Shown: one piece after another, positions 1 to 8,800 of the stretch
Layout: each line of letters begins with the position of its first letter
How positions within the stretch are numbered: the stretch's first letter is position 1
Assembly: GCF_000817785.2 (NCBI RefSeq)
Contig: NZ_JTCM02000070.1
Coordinates: 1 to 32,815 of the forward strand
Length of the DNA: 32,815 nt
DNA from: Hassallia byssoidea VB512170
GTDB taxonomy: Bacteria; Cyanobacteriota; Cyanobacteriia; Cyanobacteriales; Nostocaceae
Direction: 5' to 3'
Notes under the pieces: model-generated
Databases searched by the model: none
The model's input: the letters and a program-made list of their open reading frames with translations, nothing else
What the model was told of the DNA's origin: nothing
Program-made: the position numbers and the translations under genes

Positions 1-79
1 GACAAAAATGGACAGGCTTGTTTTAAAGATCCTCAACACGATAGCGAGTCACAAAGGATGAAGCCTGTCCATTTTTGTC
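1..79. repeat. 19-bp perfect inverted repeat, MITE-like or IS-end remnant
   Basis: Bases 1-19 (GACAAAAATGGACAGGCTT) are the exact reverse complement of bases 61-79, separated by 41 bases without an evident gene. Because the left arm begins at the first base of the window, the repeat may extend further left (base 80 is C, so a G before base 1 would lengthen it). The size and perfect arms fit a miniature inverted-repeat element or the remaining end of an insertion sequence. A structured RNA or terminator is possible but there is no T-tract. No transposase lies in the next 300 bases. Confidence 0.55.
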
Positions 80-83
80 CGGG

Positions 84-335
84 TTCAGTCCAAGGGACAA
101 GGGGAGGCAGGGGAGGCAGGGGGGCAATCTTATCGCTTTCTTGAGAAATATTTCTTCTTTCTTACCCATTACCCATTACCCATTACCCATTACCCATTAC
201 CCATTACCCATGCCCAATGACGGCAGATGCTCGACGCAGGTCCGACACCAAGACCGCACAGCCAAACCTATGCCCACTATCCACCAACCACTATCCACCA
301 ACCACCATCCACCATCCACTATCCACTAACATTAA
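84..335. repeat. Short tandem repeats (heptad STRR) downstream of hgdD
   Basis: This gene-free stretch starts with a G-rich tract containing two copies of GGGGAGGCA, then seven exact tandem copies of TTACCCA at 162-210, then degenerate CCACTAT / CCACCAA heptads at about 275-329. Such heptanucleotide arrays are typical of heterocystous cyanobacterial intergenic DNA. An open frame crosses this region but encodes only repeat-derived low-complexity sequence, so it is not called. Confidence 0.8.
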
Positions 336-2480
336 CTAACGCAACGCTCTAGAGGTGACGGAGCGTTGTAAACTAGCTAAAGCGCGGTTGTAATCCAAAA
401 TAGCTTGGACTCGGTTTCCTTCGGCTTGTGTAAGTGCGGTTTCCGCGTCAATTACTTCGGTTTGAGTACCTACACCAGCTTGAAATCGCAAACGCGCTAA
501 CCGCAGAGACTCTCTAGCTTGTTCTAGGGCGCCTGTAGCGGTGCTGACGTTCTGCAAATTAGATTGCAGGGTAGAATAGGCTTGTTCTACCTCAAAGCGG
601 GTTTGATCGCGCTGTTGAGCAAATTGAGTTTCGGCGATCGCAATATTACTTCTTTGTTGATTCGCCCTTGCTCTTGCTGCTCCTCCATCAAACAACCTCC
701 AGTTTGCTTGCACTCCCACCGAATAACCATCGGTAACGCTAGCATTATCATTAAACTGATCTAGCAGATTGTAGTTGGCAACTAAACTAACTTGCGGACC
801 TATTTGTGCAAGCGCTCCGCGTCGCTGTTGCTCAAATATGTTACGTTGTGCTAACTGTTGTTGCAATTCTGGACGGTTTTGGAAAGCTAAAATAATACTT
901 TGTTCCAGCGTTTGATTCCAAAGACCTGCTAATCTTACCGGGTCTGCGGCAACGACATTCACCGACTGACTCAAACTCAACCGAGTCACTAACTGGCGGC
1001 GGGCGATTTGCTGCTGCGAGATAGAATTAGTCAAATCTTGTTGGGCGTTTGCTAAATTCACCTGTGATTGCAGTACAGAGAAGCGCGTACCCACTCCAGC
1101 TTGTTCTAAAGCTTGTGCATCTCGTAAACTAGCTTGGGCGTTAGTCACAGCCGCAGTGTTAATCCGAACAGTTTCATCTGCTTGTTGCAAGTTGTAGTAA
1201 TCAGTGGAGACATTCAGCCGGATTACTTCGGATTGACGCTCAACATCCAACTCTTGAAACCGTGCTTGTTCTTCAGCCTGTCTAATAACAGCTTGCCGGC
1301 TCCCAGAAGTATAGAGGTTGTACGAAAGTTGCGCTTGACCATTCAAACCCGTACTAGGTTCGTCTTGATTTGCGGAAATCCCTGTTTGTTGTTGCCGTAG
1401 CTCTGCCCCAAGCTGACCGCTGGCAGACTGCTGACGAGTTACACTAGCATTAACATCAAAATTGGGTAACAAAGCAGCTTGCGCCTCGCGTACGGCATAT
1501 TGACTGCGTTGTAGCTGCAATAATGACACCTGTAGATCGCGATTATTTCGCCGTGCTAGTTCTAGTGCTTGTGCTAAAGTAATCGGCTGGATTCCCTGTA
1601 GCCTCACTTCTTCTGGTTTGGTGGGAAACTGTAGCGGATTTGGGTTTTGATTGAGGTAATCGGGAATTTGTATTTCCCCTGTAGGTGTAGGTGTTACTGG
1701 TATTGGTGTTGGAGTTTGCACTCCTCCTCCCGGTGCGGGGGTAGGAATCGGTGTTATTGGTGCGCTTCTGGGTGTTTGTGCTTGAGTTCCCGAATTACCA
1801 CCAGTAGAATTATTTTGTCTTTCTCGGCAGGCTTTTAAGTCAATCACCCCATCGGTTAAGGAAAAGGTTTGGCTGTTTTGTGGTTTCTGGGGGCAAAACT
1901 GCTGTTTATCTTGTAAACTTGCTGCTGTCGAATCAGAAGTTGAAACTTGTGATACTGTCTGCAACTCAGTAGCCGGATTTTTTTTGTTTGTCAACGCTGC
2001 CGGGAACGTAGTTGCTTTCTGGTCAGCTGAAGTCGGTGTATTTTGTGCTAATTTGAATCCGTAGACGCGCAGCGACTTGTCGTTAGACATCGCGCTTTGT
2101 TTTTCAAAAGCGATGCGAGAGCGAATTTTATCTCCTAACTCAAAATAATTTTCAGTCGGCACCCAACTGGATACTATACCTTTTTGTCCGATTAACACAC
2201 CAGTCTTGCCCGTCACTGTTGCTGGAATACTGTTACTAATTAAAGGTTTAACTGTAGTCGAGGATGTAATTACCTCTGGTATACTATCTCTGGCAGTATT
2301 GGGCAGCCGTCGATCGATCATGTCTGTAACGGAAGTTTCACTATGAGTGGAACTTGAGACATTACCAGAAGCAGCCAGCTGTACTTCCTCAGCTTTTACA
2401 GTTTCAGCCGAAGCAGGCTGAATTGCTAATATTACTATCACACCAGGCAAGAAGCTATGGAATAATTGCTGTCCTTTCAC
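336..2480 (-). CDS. hgdD: TolC-family outer-membrane efflux protein, HgdD-like
   Basis: This 714-residue protein is an outer-membrane channel of the TolC/OEP family, which joins inner-membrane exporters to the cell surface. A signal peptide is visible (hydrophobic stretch, then PASA before ETV, cleavage near residue 25). A long low-complexity, Pro/Thr-rich segment runs to about residue 290. Two OEP repeats follow: the first begins near ITLAQALELARRNN (about residue 300), the second near ILAFQNRPELQQQ (about 530), with helical AQ-rich stretches typical of the periplasmic barrel. It lies 70 bases behind kaiC on the same strand. From memory, the Anabaena PCC 7120 TolC homologue HgdD, needed for heterocyst glycolipid export and drug efflux, has this same position next to kaiC. 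The family assignment is firm; the heterocyst role is inferred from synteny. The N-terminal extension is longer than in E. coli TolC (about 490 residues) and is common in cyanobacterial homologues. Confidence 0.85.
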   Translation of the reverse strand: MKGQQLFHSFLPGVIVILAIQPASAETVKAEEVQLAASGNVSSSTHSETSVTDMIDRRLPNTARDSIPEVITSSTTVKPLISNSIPATVTGKTGVLIGQKGIVSSWVPTENYFELGDKIRSRIAFEKQSAMSNDKSLRVYGFKLAQNTPTSADQKATTFPAALTNKKNPATELQTVSQVSTSDSTAASLQDKQQFCPQKPQNSQTFSLTDGVIDLKACRERQNNSTGGNSGTQAQTPRSAPITPIPTPAPGGGVQTPTPIPVTPTPTGEIQIPDYLNQNPNPLQFPTKPEEVRLQGIQPITLAQALELARRNNRDLQVSLLQLQRSQYAVREAQAALLPNFDVNASVTRQQSASGQLGAELRQQQTGISANQDEPSTGLNGQAQLSYNLYTSGSRQAVIRQAEEQARFQELDVERQSEVIRLNVSTDYYNLQQADETVRINTAAVTNAQASLRDAQALEQAGVGTRFSVLQSQVNLANAQQDLTNSISQQQIARRQLVTRLSLSQSVNVVAADPVRLAGLWNQTLEQSIILAFQNRPELQQQLAQRNIFEQQRRGALAQIGPQVSLVANYNLLDQFNDNASVTDGYSVGVQANWRLFDGGAARARANQQRSNIAIAETQFAQQRDQTRFEVEQAYSTLQSNLQNVSTATGALEQARESLRLARLRFQAGVGTQTEVIDAETALTQAEGNRVQAILDYNRALASLQRSVTSRALR

Positions 2481-2550
2481 CGCGTCCCCTCACACGAAAT
2501 CAAGCGGCAGAAACCCTTTACTCACCACAGAATATAGCACGATGCCAAAT

Positions 2551-4113
2551 TTAGGAATCGGAACTCTGTTTGTCTTCAAAACGTTTGACGATGCGAGAAA
2601 GTTCCGCCTTTTCATCGATACTAACGCGGGTTGGCGCACCGCTGACAATTCTTTCGTAGTTCCTGAAAGAATCTTTAATTTCTGGACCGTCGGCAGTAAT
2701 ATTGTACTCCCGGATACCTTTATCATGCCATGAACCGCGCATTTTGAATACGTTAATGGCTCTTGACATCTCGCCTTTGATTTCTACATACTGCAACATG
2801 AGAATTGTGTCGGTAATCGTGGATATATGAGAATCTGTAATTGCATGAGAACCCATGAATTGGTCAGTTGTATTTGTAAAAAAACCTGTAATTTCTTCTT
2901 GTTTAGCGTAACCCGTCACCCCAATTACAAATTGCCGAAATGCATTATTGCTTACTCCTCTTGCTAACGCTGAAAGAGAATCAATCGCAATCCGAGCCGG
3001 TTTAAACTCAGCAATCTCTGACTTGATAATTTGTAGGTGGTCTTCTAAACCCGTAGATTCCGGATAAGTACAAATTATTTTCAGCAAACCTTCATGTTCT
3101 AATTCTTCAAAATCAATTCCCCAAGATTGAGCGTTTCGAGACAATTGAGCGCGTGATTCTTCATAAGCAAATAATATTGAGCGTTCGTTGTTGAGGCAGG
3201 CTTCCTGGATGAACTGGCTAACTAATAAAGTCTTACCAGTGCCAGTAGCTCCTGTTGCCAAAATAATAGAATCTTTAAAGAAACCACCACCGCACATGTC
3301 ATCTAAAGTTTTCACCCCAGAAGATACGCGGATATTAGAAGACCTTTGCGTCAAGCGCATTGCTCCTAGTGGAAAAATATTAACCCCGGCATTGGTTATA
3401 GTAAAAGGATACTCACCTTTCATATGAGTTGTACCGCGCAATTTGAGAATTTCAATTGTGCGACGACGACGTTCTCCTTCTAAAACGTTGCGGACAATTG
3501 CTACATTATCAGAAACAAATTCTTCTACCCCAAAAGAGGCTACAGGACCATATTCTTGAGCGCGTTCGGTAGTTATAATTGTTGTGACATTTAGTTGTTT
3601 GAGACGTGCTACAAGGCGAAAAATTTCTCGTCGCACGACTGCGACAGCTTCGTACTGTTGAAATACCGCTGTGATAGAATCTATTGAAACTCGTTTGGCT
3701 TTATATTTACGAATTGCGTATTGCAGTCGCTCAATGAGTGCTGAAAGGTCAAAGTTTCCTACTATATCTTGACCTTCTGGATCGGGAGAAGCATCAAGAA
3801 TAAATAATTTGCCTTCAGCGATTAGGTGTTGTAAATTCCAACCAAAAATACCCGCATTTTTAATGATGTCACTGGGTGATTCTTCAAAGGTAACAAATAC
3901 TCCCGCTTCATCAAAGTAGGTGATACCGCTATAGAGAAACTGAAGAGATAATAAAGTTTTGCCAGTTCCAGAGGTGCCGCTGACTAAAGTAGTTCTACCA
4001 ACAGGTAAACCACCATGACTGATGTCATCAAACCCCTCGATCATTGTACGAATTTTTTCTACACCCCCACTTGGTGAGGTATTGCTTTGCTCTGTTTGCT
4101 CGTTTTCACTCAT
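2551..4113 (-). CDS. kaiC: Circadian clock protein KaiC
   Basis: KaiC is the autokinase, autophosphatase and ATPase at the centre of the cyanobacterial circadian oscillator; it forms hexamers and cycles through phosphorylated states under the influence of KaiA and KaiB. The 520-residue product has the two expected RecA-like halves. CI has Walker A GTSGTGKT near residue 46 and the catalytic Glu pair in FVTFEESP; CII has Walker A GATGTGKT near 288 and FAYEESR with the Glu matching E318. The phosphorylation segment SHISTITDT carries Ser and Thr that correspond to S431 and T432, and numbering appears collinear with the Synechococcus elongatus protein (519 residues). The C-terminal tail with the KaiA-binding segment is present. 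It follows kaiB by 69 bases and precedes hgdD by 70. All key residues are present, so it should be active. Confidence 0.98.
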   Translation of the reverse strand: MSENEQTEQSNTSPSGGVEKIRTMIEGFDDISHGGLPVGRTTLVSGTSGTGKTLLSLQFLYSGITYFDEAGVFVTFEESPSDIIKNAGIFGWNLQHLIAEGKLFILDASPDPEGQDIVGNFDLSALIERLQYAIRKYKAKRVSIDSITAVFQQYEAVAVVRREIFRLVARLKQLNVTTIITTERAQEYGPVASFGVEEFVSDNVAIVRNVLEGERRRRTIEILKLRGTTHMKGEYPFTITNAGVNIFPLGAMRLTQRSSNIRVSSGVKTLDDMCGGGFFKDSIILATGATGTGKTLLVSQFIQEACLNNERSILFAYEESRAQLSRNAQSWGIDFEELEHEGLLKIICTYPESTGLEDHLQIIKSEIAEFKPARIAIDSLSALARGVSNNAFRQFVIGVTGYAKQEEITGFFTNTTDQFMGSHAITDSHISTITDTILMLQYVEIKGEMSRAINVFKMRGSWHDKGIREYNITADGPEIKDSFRNYERIVSGAPTRVSIDEKAELSRIVKRFEDKQSSDS

Positions 4114-4182
4114 TGCCAGTTAAATTAACAAATCGCAAGAAAAACCATTGTGACTAAAATTTCTAGTTTTTGATTAAATAAT

Positions 4183-4500
4183 CTATTCCCCAAAATAGTC
4201 TTCTTCAGTTAGTTCTTCATAAAGTAAATCCAATCCTATCAACACTTTTTCTCTGTCTGAAAGATCGCCGATTATTTTGCGAACTGGTGGAGGTAAAATT
4301 TTCGATAATGTTGGTGTGGCTAATATCTTGTCTTCTTCTGCTAGTTGCGGGTTTTTCAGTACGTCGATTACTTTCAAAGCATAAATACCTTGAAATTCTT
4401 GGTCTAATATGTTTTTGAGTATTTTTAACGCCCGTACTGAATTGGCGGTGTTCCCTGCTACATAAAGTTTGAGAACATAGGTTTTTCTGACTTTATTCAT
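4183..4500 (-). CDS. kaiB: Circadian clock protein KaiB
   Basis: KaiB is the fold-switching thioredoxin-like clock protein that binds the KaiC CI ring at night and sequesters KaiA. The 105-residue product begins [18 protein letters not shown] and contains the conserved [20 protein letters not shown] segment and the acidic C-terminal tail [14 protein letters not shown]. The frame stays open to 4635, but the extra 45 residues have no family counterpart and fall across a dispersed repeat (CGTTCGCGGAGCG type, near 4601-4615), so the start at 4500 is chosen. That start has no clear Shine-Dalgarno sequence. The gene lies between kaiA (195 bases upstream) and kaiC. Confidence 0.97.
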   Translation of the reverse strand: MNKVRKTYVLKLYVAGNTANSVRALKILKNILDQEFQGIYALKVIDVLKNPQLAEEDKILATPTLSKILPPPVRKIIGDLSDREKVLIGLDLLYEELTEEDYFGE

Positions 4501-4695
4501 AAAAGTACAGGCTATAGTGAGAAATGAAACTACGCACTCATTGCGTTCTAAGTAGCGATAAGTCGATCTTAATCTACGCACTGTCGGTCCAGGCATTGAA
4601 CGCGTTCGCGGAGCGTTGTCGTCCCGACATCGCATCTTTAAAAGAACGTTTTCGACCCTCGGTAACTTTTGTACTGATGTTCGCTCTTGTTCAAT

Positions 4696-5001
4696 TTATT
4701 TATAAATCGAACTTCTATATGCTTCGCATAGGTGAGCCAAAACATCAATCAGTGTCAGCCGATAATCAAGTAACGATTCATCGCTCCTTCCTTCTAATTT
4801 TAGCTGTTTGGAAAACTCTTCAATTAAATCCATGTGAATCTCTATAATTTGCGGCACAGGAATATTAGCACAAAATACTGCATTGATAAATTTATCAATT
4901 TTTTCCTTCAGTGTTTTGTCTGTGGTAAAGTAATTTATAAGAATTTGTCGGTAATCTGATTTAAGTTGCTGCAACAATGCCTGCTTGTCGGCTCTCGTCA
5001 T
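4696..5001 (-). CDS. kaiA: Circadian clock protein KaiA, short form
   Basis: KaiA stimulates KaiC autophosphorylation by binding the KaiC C-terminal tail. The product has only 101 residues and matches the C-terminal four-helix domain of KaiA (LLQQLKSDYRQILINYF near the start, DLIEEFSKQLKLEGRSDESL and DYRLTLIDVLAHLCEAYR towards the end). The N-terminal pseudo-receiver domain found in the 284-residue Synechococcus protein is absent. This is the normal form in Anabaena/Nostoc, so it is not a truncation specific to this genome, and no upstream remnant of the receiver was found on the minus strand. It is the first gene of the kaiABC-hgdD run, and its promoter must lie in the 5002-5833 divergent region. 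Confidence 0.93.
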   Translation of the reverse strand: MTRADKQALLQQLKSDYRQILINYFTTDKTLKEKIDKFINAVFCANIPVPQIIEIHMDLIEEFSKQLKLEGRSDESLLDYRLTLIDVLAHLCEAYRSSIYK

Positions 5002-5833
5002 CTGCTAAAAAACTGCTGAGGTTTTGGGCAATGTAAATAAATCATAATATTTGTCAAGAAGTTTTTCATATAGTTTTTTTGCATTTCTTTACTTATTCTA
5101 TGGCGATGGGTAATTATGTATGAAATCACCTCACATATATTGAGTGCTGAAATTTTGCTCTTATCATTAGGGTAAGTTTTGCCGACCAAGAATTATCAAC
5201 GGATAACAAGTGGCACCATTCAGTCAGACTGAGCGTCAAGTCAACTTCTAGTCCAGCCAAATGTAAAGTTTTATATCAAAATATGATGTTAACTATTTAA
5301 CAAATGGCAGCTACTAAACTCTGAGATAATGGTAGTTGTTGAGTCAGGGTTGGTGGTGGAGAGAGCAGTGTTTAATTTTTTGTTAGGGTGTATATATCTA
5401 TCTAAATATAGATTTTGGGAATTCACTCCTTGATAAGATACTTAAACGAACTTAAAAAATTGTCGTATTCTAAATCATTATAATTCCTCAAGGTTCAAAA
5501 GCGAATCTTTATTACATAATTGTTCTAGTTACAGAATATTGCTTTCTCGATTTAAACACTAGGAGGATACACTTAAGGATGCTTGATTGAAGTGACGAGC
5601 GGCTTAGTTTGACACCGCCGTAATAATTGTTAACTTTTCATTCATAAGTGCAGAACAGACACTATCGATTTGCGAGCTGCTATTCAAGAATGGCGTTGAA
5701 ATTGTAACCACAAAGCGCGATCGCGCTTTGCTTCATACGTCGGATATTGCTTCGCTGTGAAACGCCATCGGCTACTTTTAAAGCAGGTGGTGATGCTGGA
5801 GCTTCCATAGTCACGTGGGACAACCAAAGTTTT
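5002..5833. promoter_or_regulatory. Divergent intergenic region between kaiA and the hybrid kinase
   Basis: About 830 bases separate two divergent genes and contain no convincing coding sequence. The region should carry the kaiA promoter (reading left) and the kinase promoter (reading right). A strong Shine-Dalgarno-like TAGGAGGATACA near 5560 stands before only a three-codon frame. An exact 20-base palindrome centred on a HIP1 octamer lies at 5711-5730. I could not identify a specific clock-output operator or a confident -10/-35 pair. Confidence 0.6.
5711..5730. repeat. Perfect 20-bp palindrome containing HIP1
   Basis: CAAAGCGCGATCGCGCTTTG is identical to its own reverse complement and holds the HIP1 octamer GCGATCGC in its centre. 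It lies about 100 bases before the start of the hybrid kinase. HIP1 itself is abundant in the genome, so the extension of symmetry by six bases on each side is the notable part. Confidence 0.7.
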
Positions 5834-8800
5834 ATGCCAATGTTACAGTACCCGCTTAATGATTTTGTGGCAACCGTACCGAGTTGTAGAGAAACAACAA
5901 CTCTGGCAGTTTTGCTAGAAATATTTGCCCAACAACAGTGCGATCGCGTCGTAGTGGTGAATGAGCAAGAATACCCAATAGGGTTGCTGTACTCATCGCG
6001 TTTAATACCACAATTTTTGGCGGCAAAACAACGCCAAGGAAATTTTAAGTTTTTAGATTTACAGCAGCCAATCTCAATATTAGATAAAGCTTTAATTGAA
6101 CCAATACAAATATTGTCCGCATCTTTAAATGTGGATCAATTTGGCTTGTTTTTGGCTTCTCAAAGTGGCGAAAGCAATAACTTAAATTGGGCGCTAATTG
6201 ACGCAAAGAAAAAATATTTGGGATTGGTAGATACAGTTAGCCTGTTACGATTGTTAGCGCAAGTGGAAATTGACGCAAGTGAGAGCGATCGCGACAACAG
6301 CAAAAAAACTGTACAGCAGAAAAAAGCTAGTAGTACGTTAATTCCTAAGGGTAGACCCAAAGGAGCTTGTCATCAGACATCGGCTAAACAAAAAGAATAT
6401 CAGCCAGAGGGACACAAACCACTGGTGCAGTTATTGGAACGATTGCCTTGGCCCTTAATGTTGCAAACTAGTAGTGGCGAAGTAGTCACCCAAAACCCAG
6501 CATGGTGGCAACAATTAGGTGGATTGAAAGATCCAGAAGGAGTGAGGCAACAAGTAGGAGAAATATTAAATTCATCAACAAAATCAGAATATCCGACAGC
6601 CACGATTGGCAATATCATTAACACATGCAACGACCTTGATGAGGAGGTATCTAGAGATATTCAACTTAATTGTCGAGAAAATACTTCCGAAGTAATAACT
6701 AAAAAAAGCTTGTCGCCACGACGAAAATCAATACCAATAATCAAAAAATTACCAGAGCAAATATTTACCGAAGCTAATACTGCAAATCGATGTTTGTTTG
6801 ATAGCAATTTAGGAATATGCACCTGCATTTTAGAAGTGCAAAATGGTCAAGAGCGAGTTTGGCAATTTGCGAAAATTCCCTTAGATAGTATTGAGTTGAA
6901 AATTCTGAATCCTGAGTTAGAGATGCCCCAGACACAGGAATCAGAAGGCAATGAATTGTGGTTAGTCTTAGCAACTGACGTAACCGAACAGCAGCAACTT
7001 TGTAAAGAACTGGCGGCAAAAAATGCCGACTTAGTTCAATTGAATCGCTTAAAAGATGAATTTTTAGCTTGTATTAGTCACGAATTAAAAACACCTTTGA
7101 CTGCCGTTTTAGGATTATCAAGGTTGCTTGTAGATCGACAATTAGGAGAATTAAACGAGCGTCAAGCGCGTTACGCGGGATTGATTCATCAAAGCGGACG
7201 ACATTTAATGAGTGTGGTCAATGACATTTTAGATTTGACCCGCATGGAAACCGGACAGATGGAGTTGACTTTAACACCGGCAAAAATTCGGGCAGTATGC
7301 GATCGCGCTGCATCCGAAGCGAAAGCCATCCACACTCAAAACAGTAAAACTCCAGTCAACGTCTCTCCTCAAGCTTCACGTTCACCCGACCATCAATTTA
7401 CCCTTTCCATCGAACCAGGTTTAGACCAAATCATCGCCGATGAATTACGCTTGCGGCAAATGTTGGTACATTTGCTTTCCAATGCTTTCAAATTCACCGA
7501 AACAGGTGGAGAAATTGGGCTGCGGGTAAGTCGTTGGGAAGGTTGGATTGCTTTTACAGTCTGGGACACAGGTATAGGTATTCCCGAACATCAACAGCAC
7601 TTAATATTTCAAAAATTTCAACAACTAGAAAATCCCCTCACCCGCCAATTTGAAGGCACAGGTTTGGGGTTAGTATTAACTAGAGCTTTGGCACGTCTCC
7701 ACGGTGGTGATGTGAGCTTTCTCTCTCGTGAAGGCAAAGGTAGCCAATTTACTTTACTACTACCCCCCAGTCCTCCCAAAACAAACTTCGGCGATCAAGA
7801 TATGGGGGTAGAAGACACCGCAGCGCACAAAATCGAAGACGCCGATAGCTTAAGCGTCTTGCCTCGTTCTCGTCTCAGCGTGTCTTCAACTCCTGCCAAT
7901 CTTGCCGCTAGCGAACAACGTTTAGTGTTAGTAGTTGAGGCAGTAGCTCGATATATTGAAGAACTCACCGAGCAGTTGACAGGTTTGGGTTATCGGGTAG
8001 TGATTGCGCGATCGGGATGCGAAGCAGTTGAAAAAGCCCGTCGCTTGCAACCGAAAGCTGTATTTTTGAATCCACTGTTACCCCTTTTGTCGGGTTGGGA
8101 TGTGCTGACTTTAATTAAATCAGATGCTGCAACTCGTCACATAAGAGTGATTGTGACAGCAACAGGAGCCGAAAAAGAACAAGCATTTGCTAATAGTGCC
8201 GATGGTTTTATCAGCTTACCAGTGCAGCATCAGGTTTTGGCACCACTTCTAGAAAAGTTGTGTGCAGCTAAAGAAGCGCAGCAACCGAGTCAAGATAATA
8301 CAAAAATCAATGTTCACACCCCACTGCGAATTCTTCGGTTGGTCAATTCCGAGTTAGAATCTGTCAATCCCCATCCATCACTGCGAGAACATCGGGTAAT
8401 CGAAGTTGATGATTTAGATCAAGCAGAACTTTTAGCGCGAGTTTGGCAGTTCGATGTAATATTGCTGGATAAAGAAGTTTCAAAAGCAAAAGTTTATTTG
8501 CAACAACTCAGTCAACATCCTCGTTTGGCAGCTTTACCATTAGTTACCTGCGATGTAGCAACGACATTAGAAGCTTCACAAGTGGATGGACTTTCTGTAT
8601 TTCCTTGCTTGTCGTCATTTACCAACGATAACAATAGTCAAACAGGGAAAACAGACGCTTTATTGTCAGTGCTGCAAATTGCTTCTGGGATGTGCTGTCC
8701 ACCCAGCTTGTTAGTAGTCGATTTGACCATGTTGCCCGATCTGCCACAGTTAACGCGCAAGCAGATTAGCGATTATGGATCGTCCAATAATTCCGCACTC

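Noticed and set aside
162-210. Regular repeats that might suggest a CRISPR array
   Set aside because: The unit is a seven-base tandem repeat without spacers; no cas gene is present.
75-329. 84-codon open frame across the left repeat region
   Set aside because: It translates only heptad repeats (THYPLP-type units) and has no independent sign of being a gene.
4501-4635. Longer KaiB start giving 150 residues
   Set aside because: The additional 45 residues have no counterpart in KaiB and overlap a dispersed repeat.
4998-5189. 63-codon minus-strand frame before kaiA
   Set aside because: No resemblance to the KaiA receiver domain or any other family; low-complexity AT-rich coding and no conserved features.
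5747-5833. Upstream TTG start of the hybrid kinase
   Set aside because: TTG without a good ribosome site, and the added 29 residues look non-coding; ATG 5834 is preferred.
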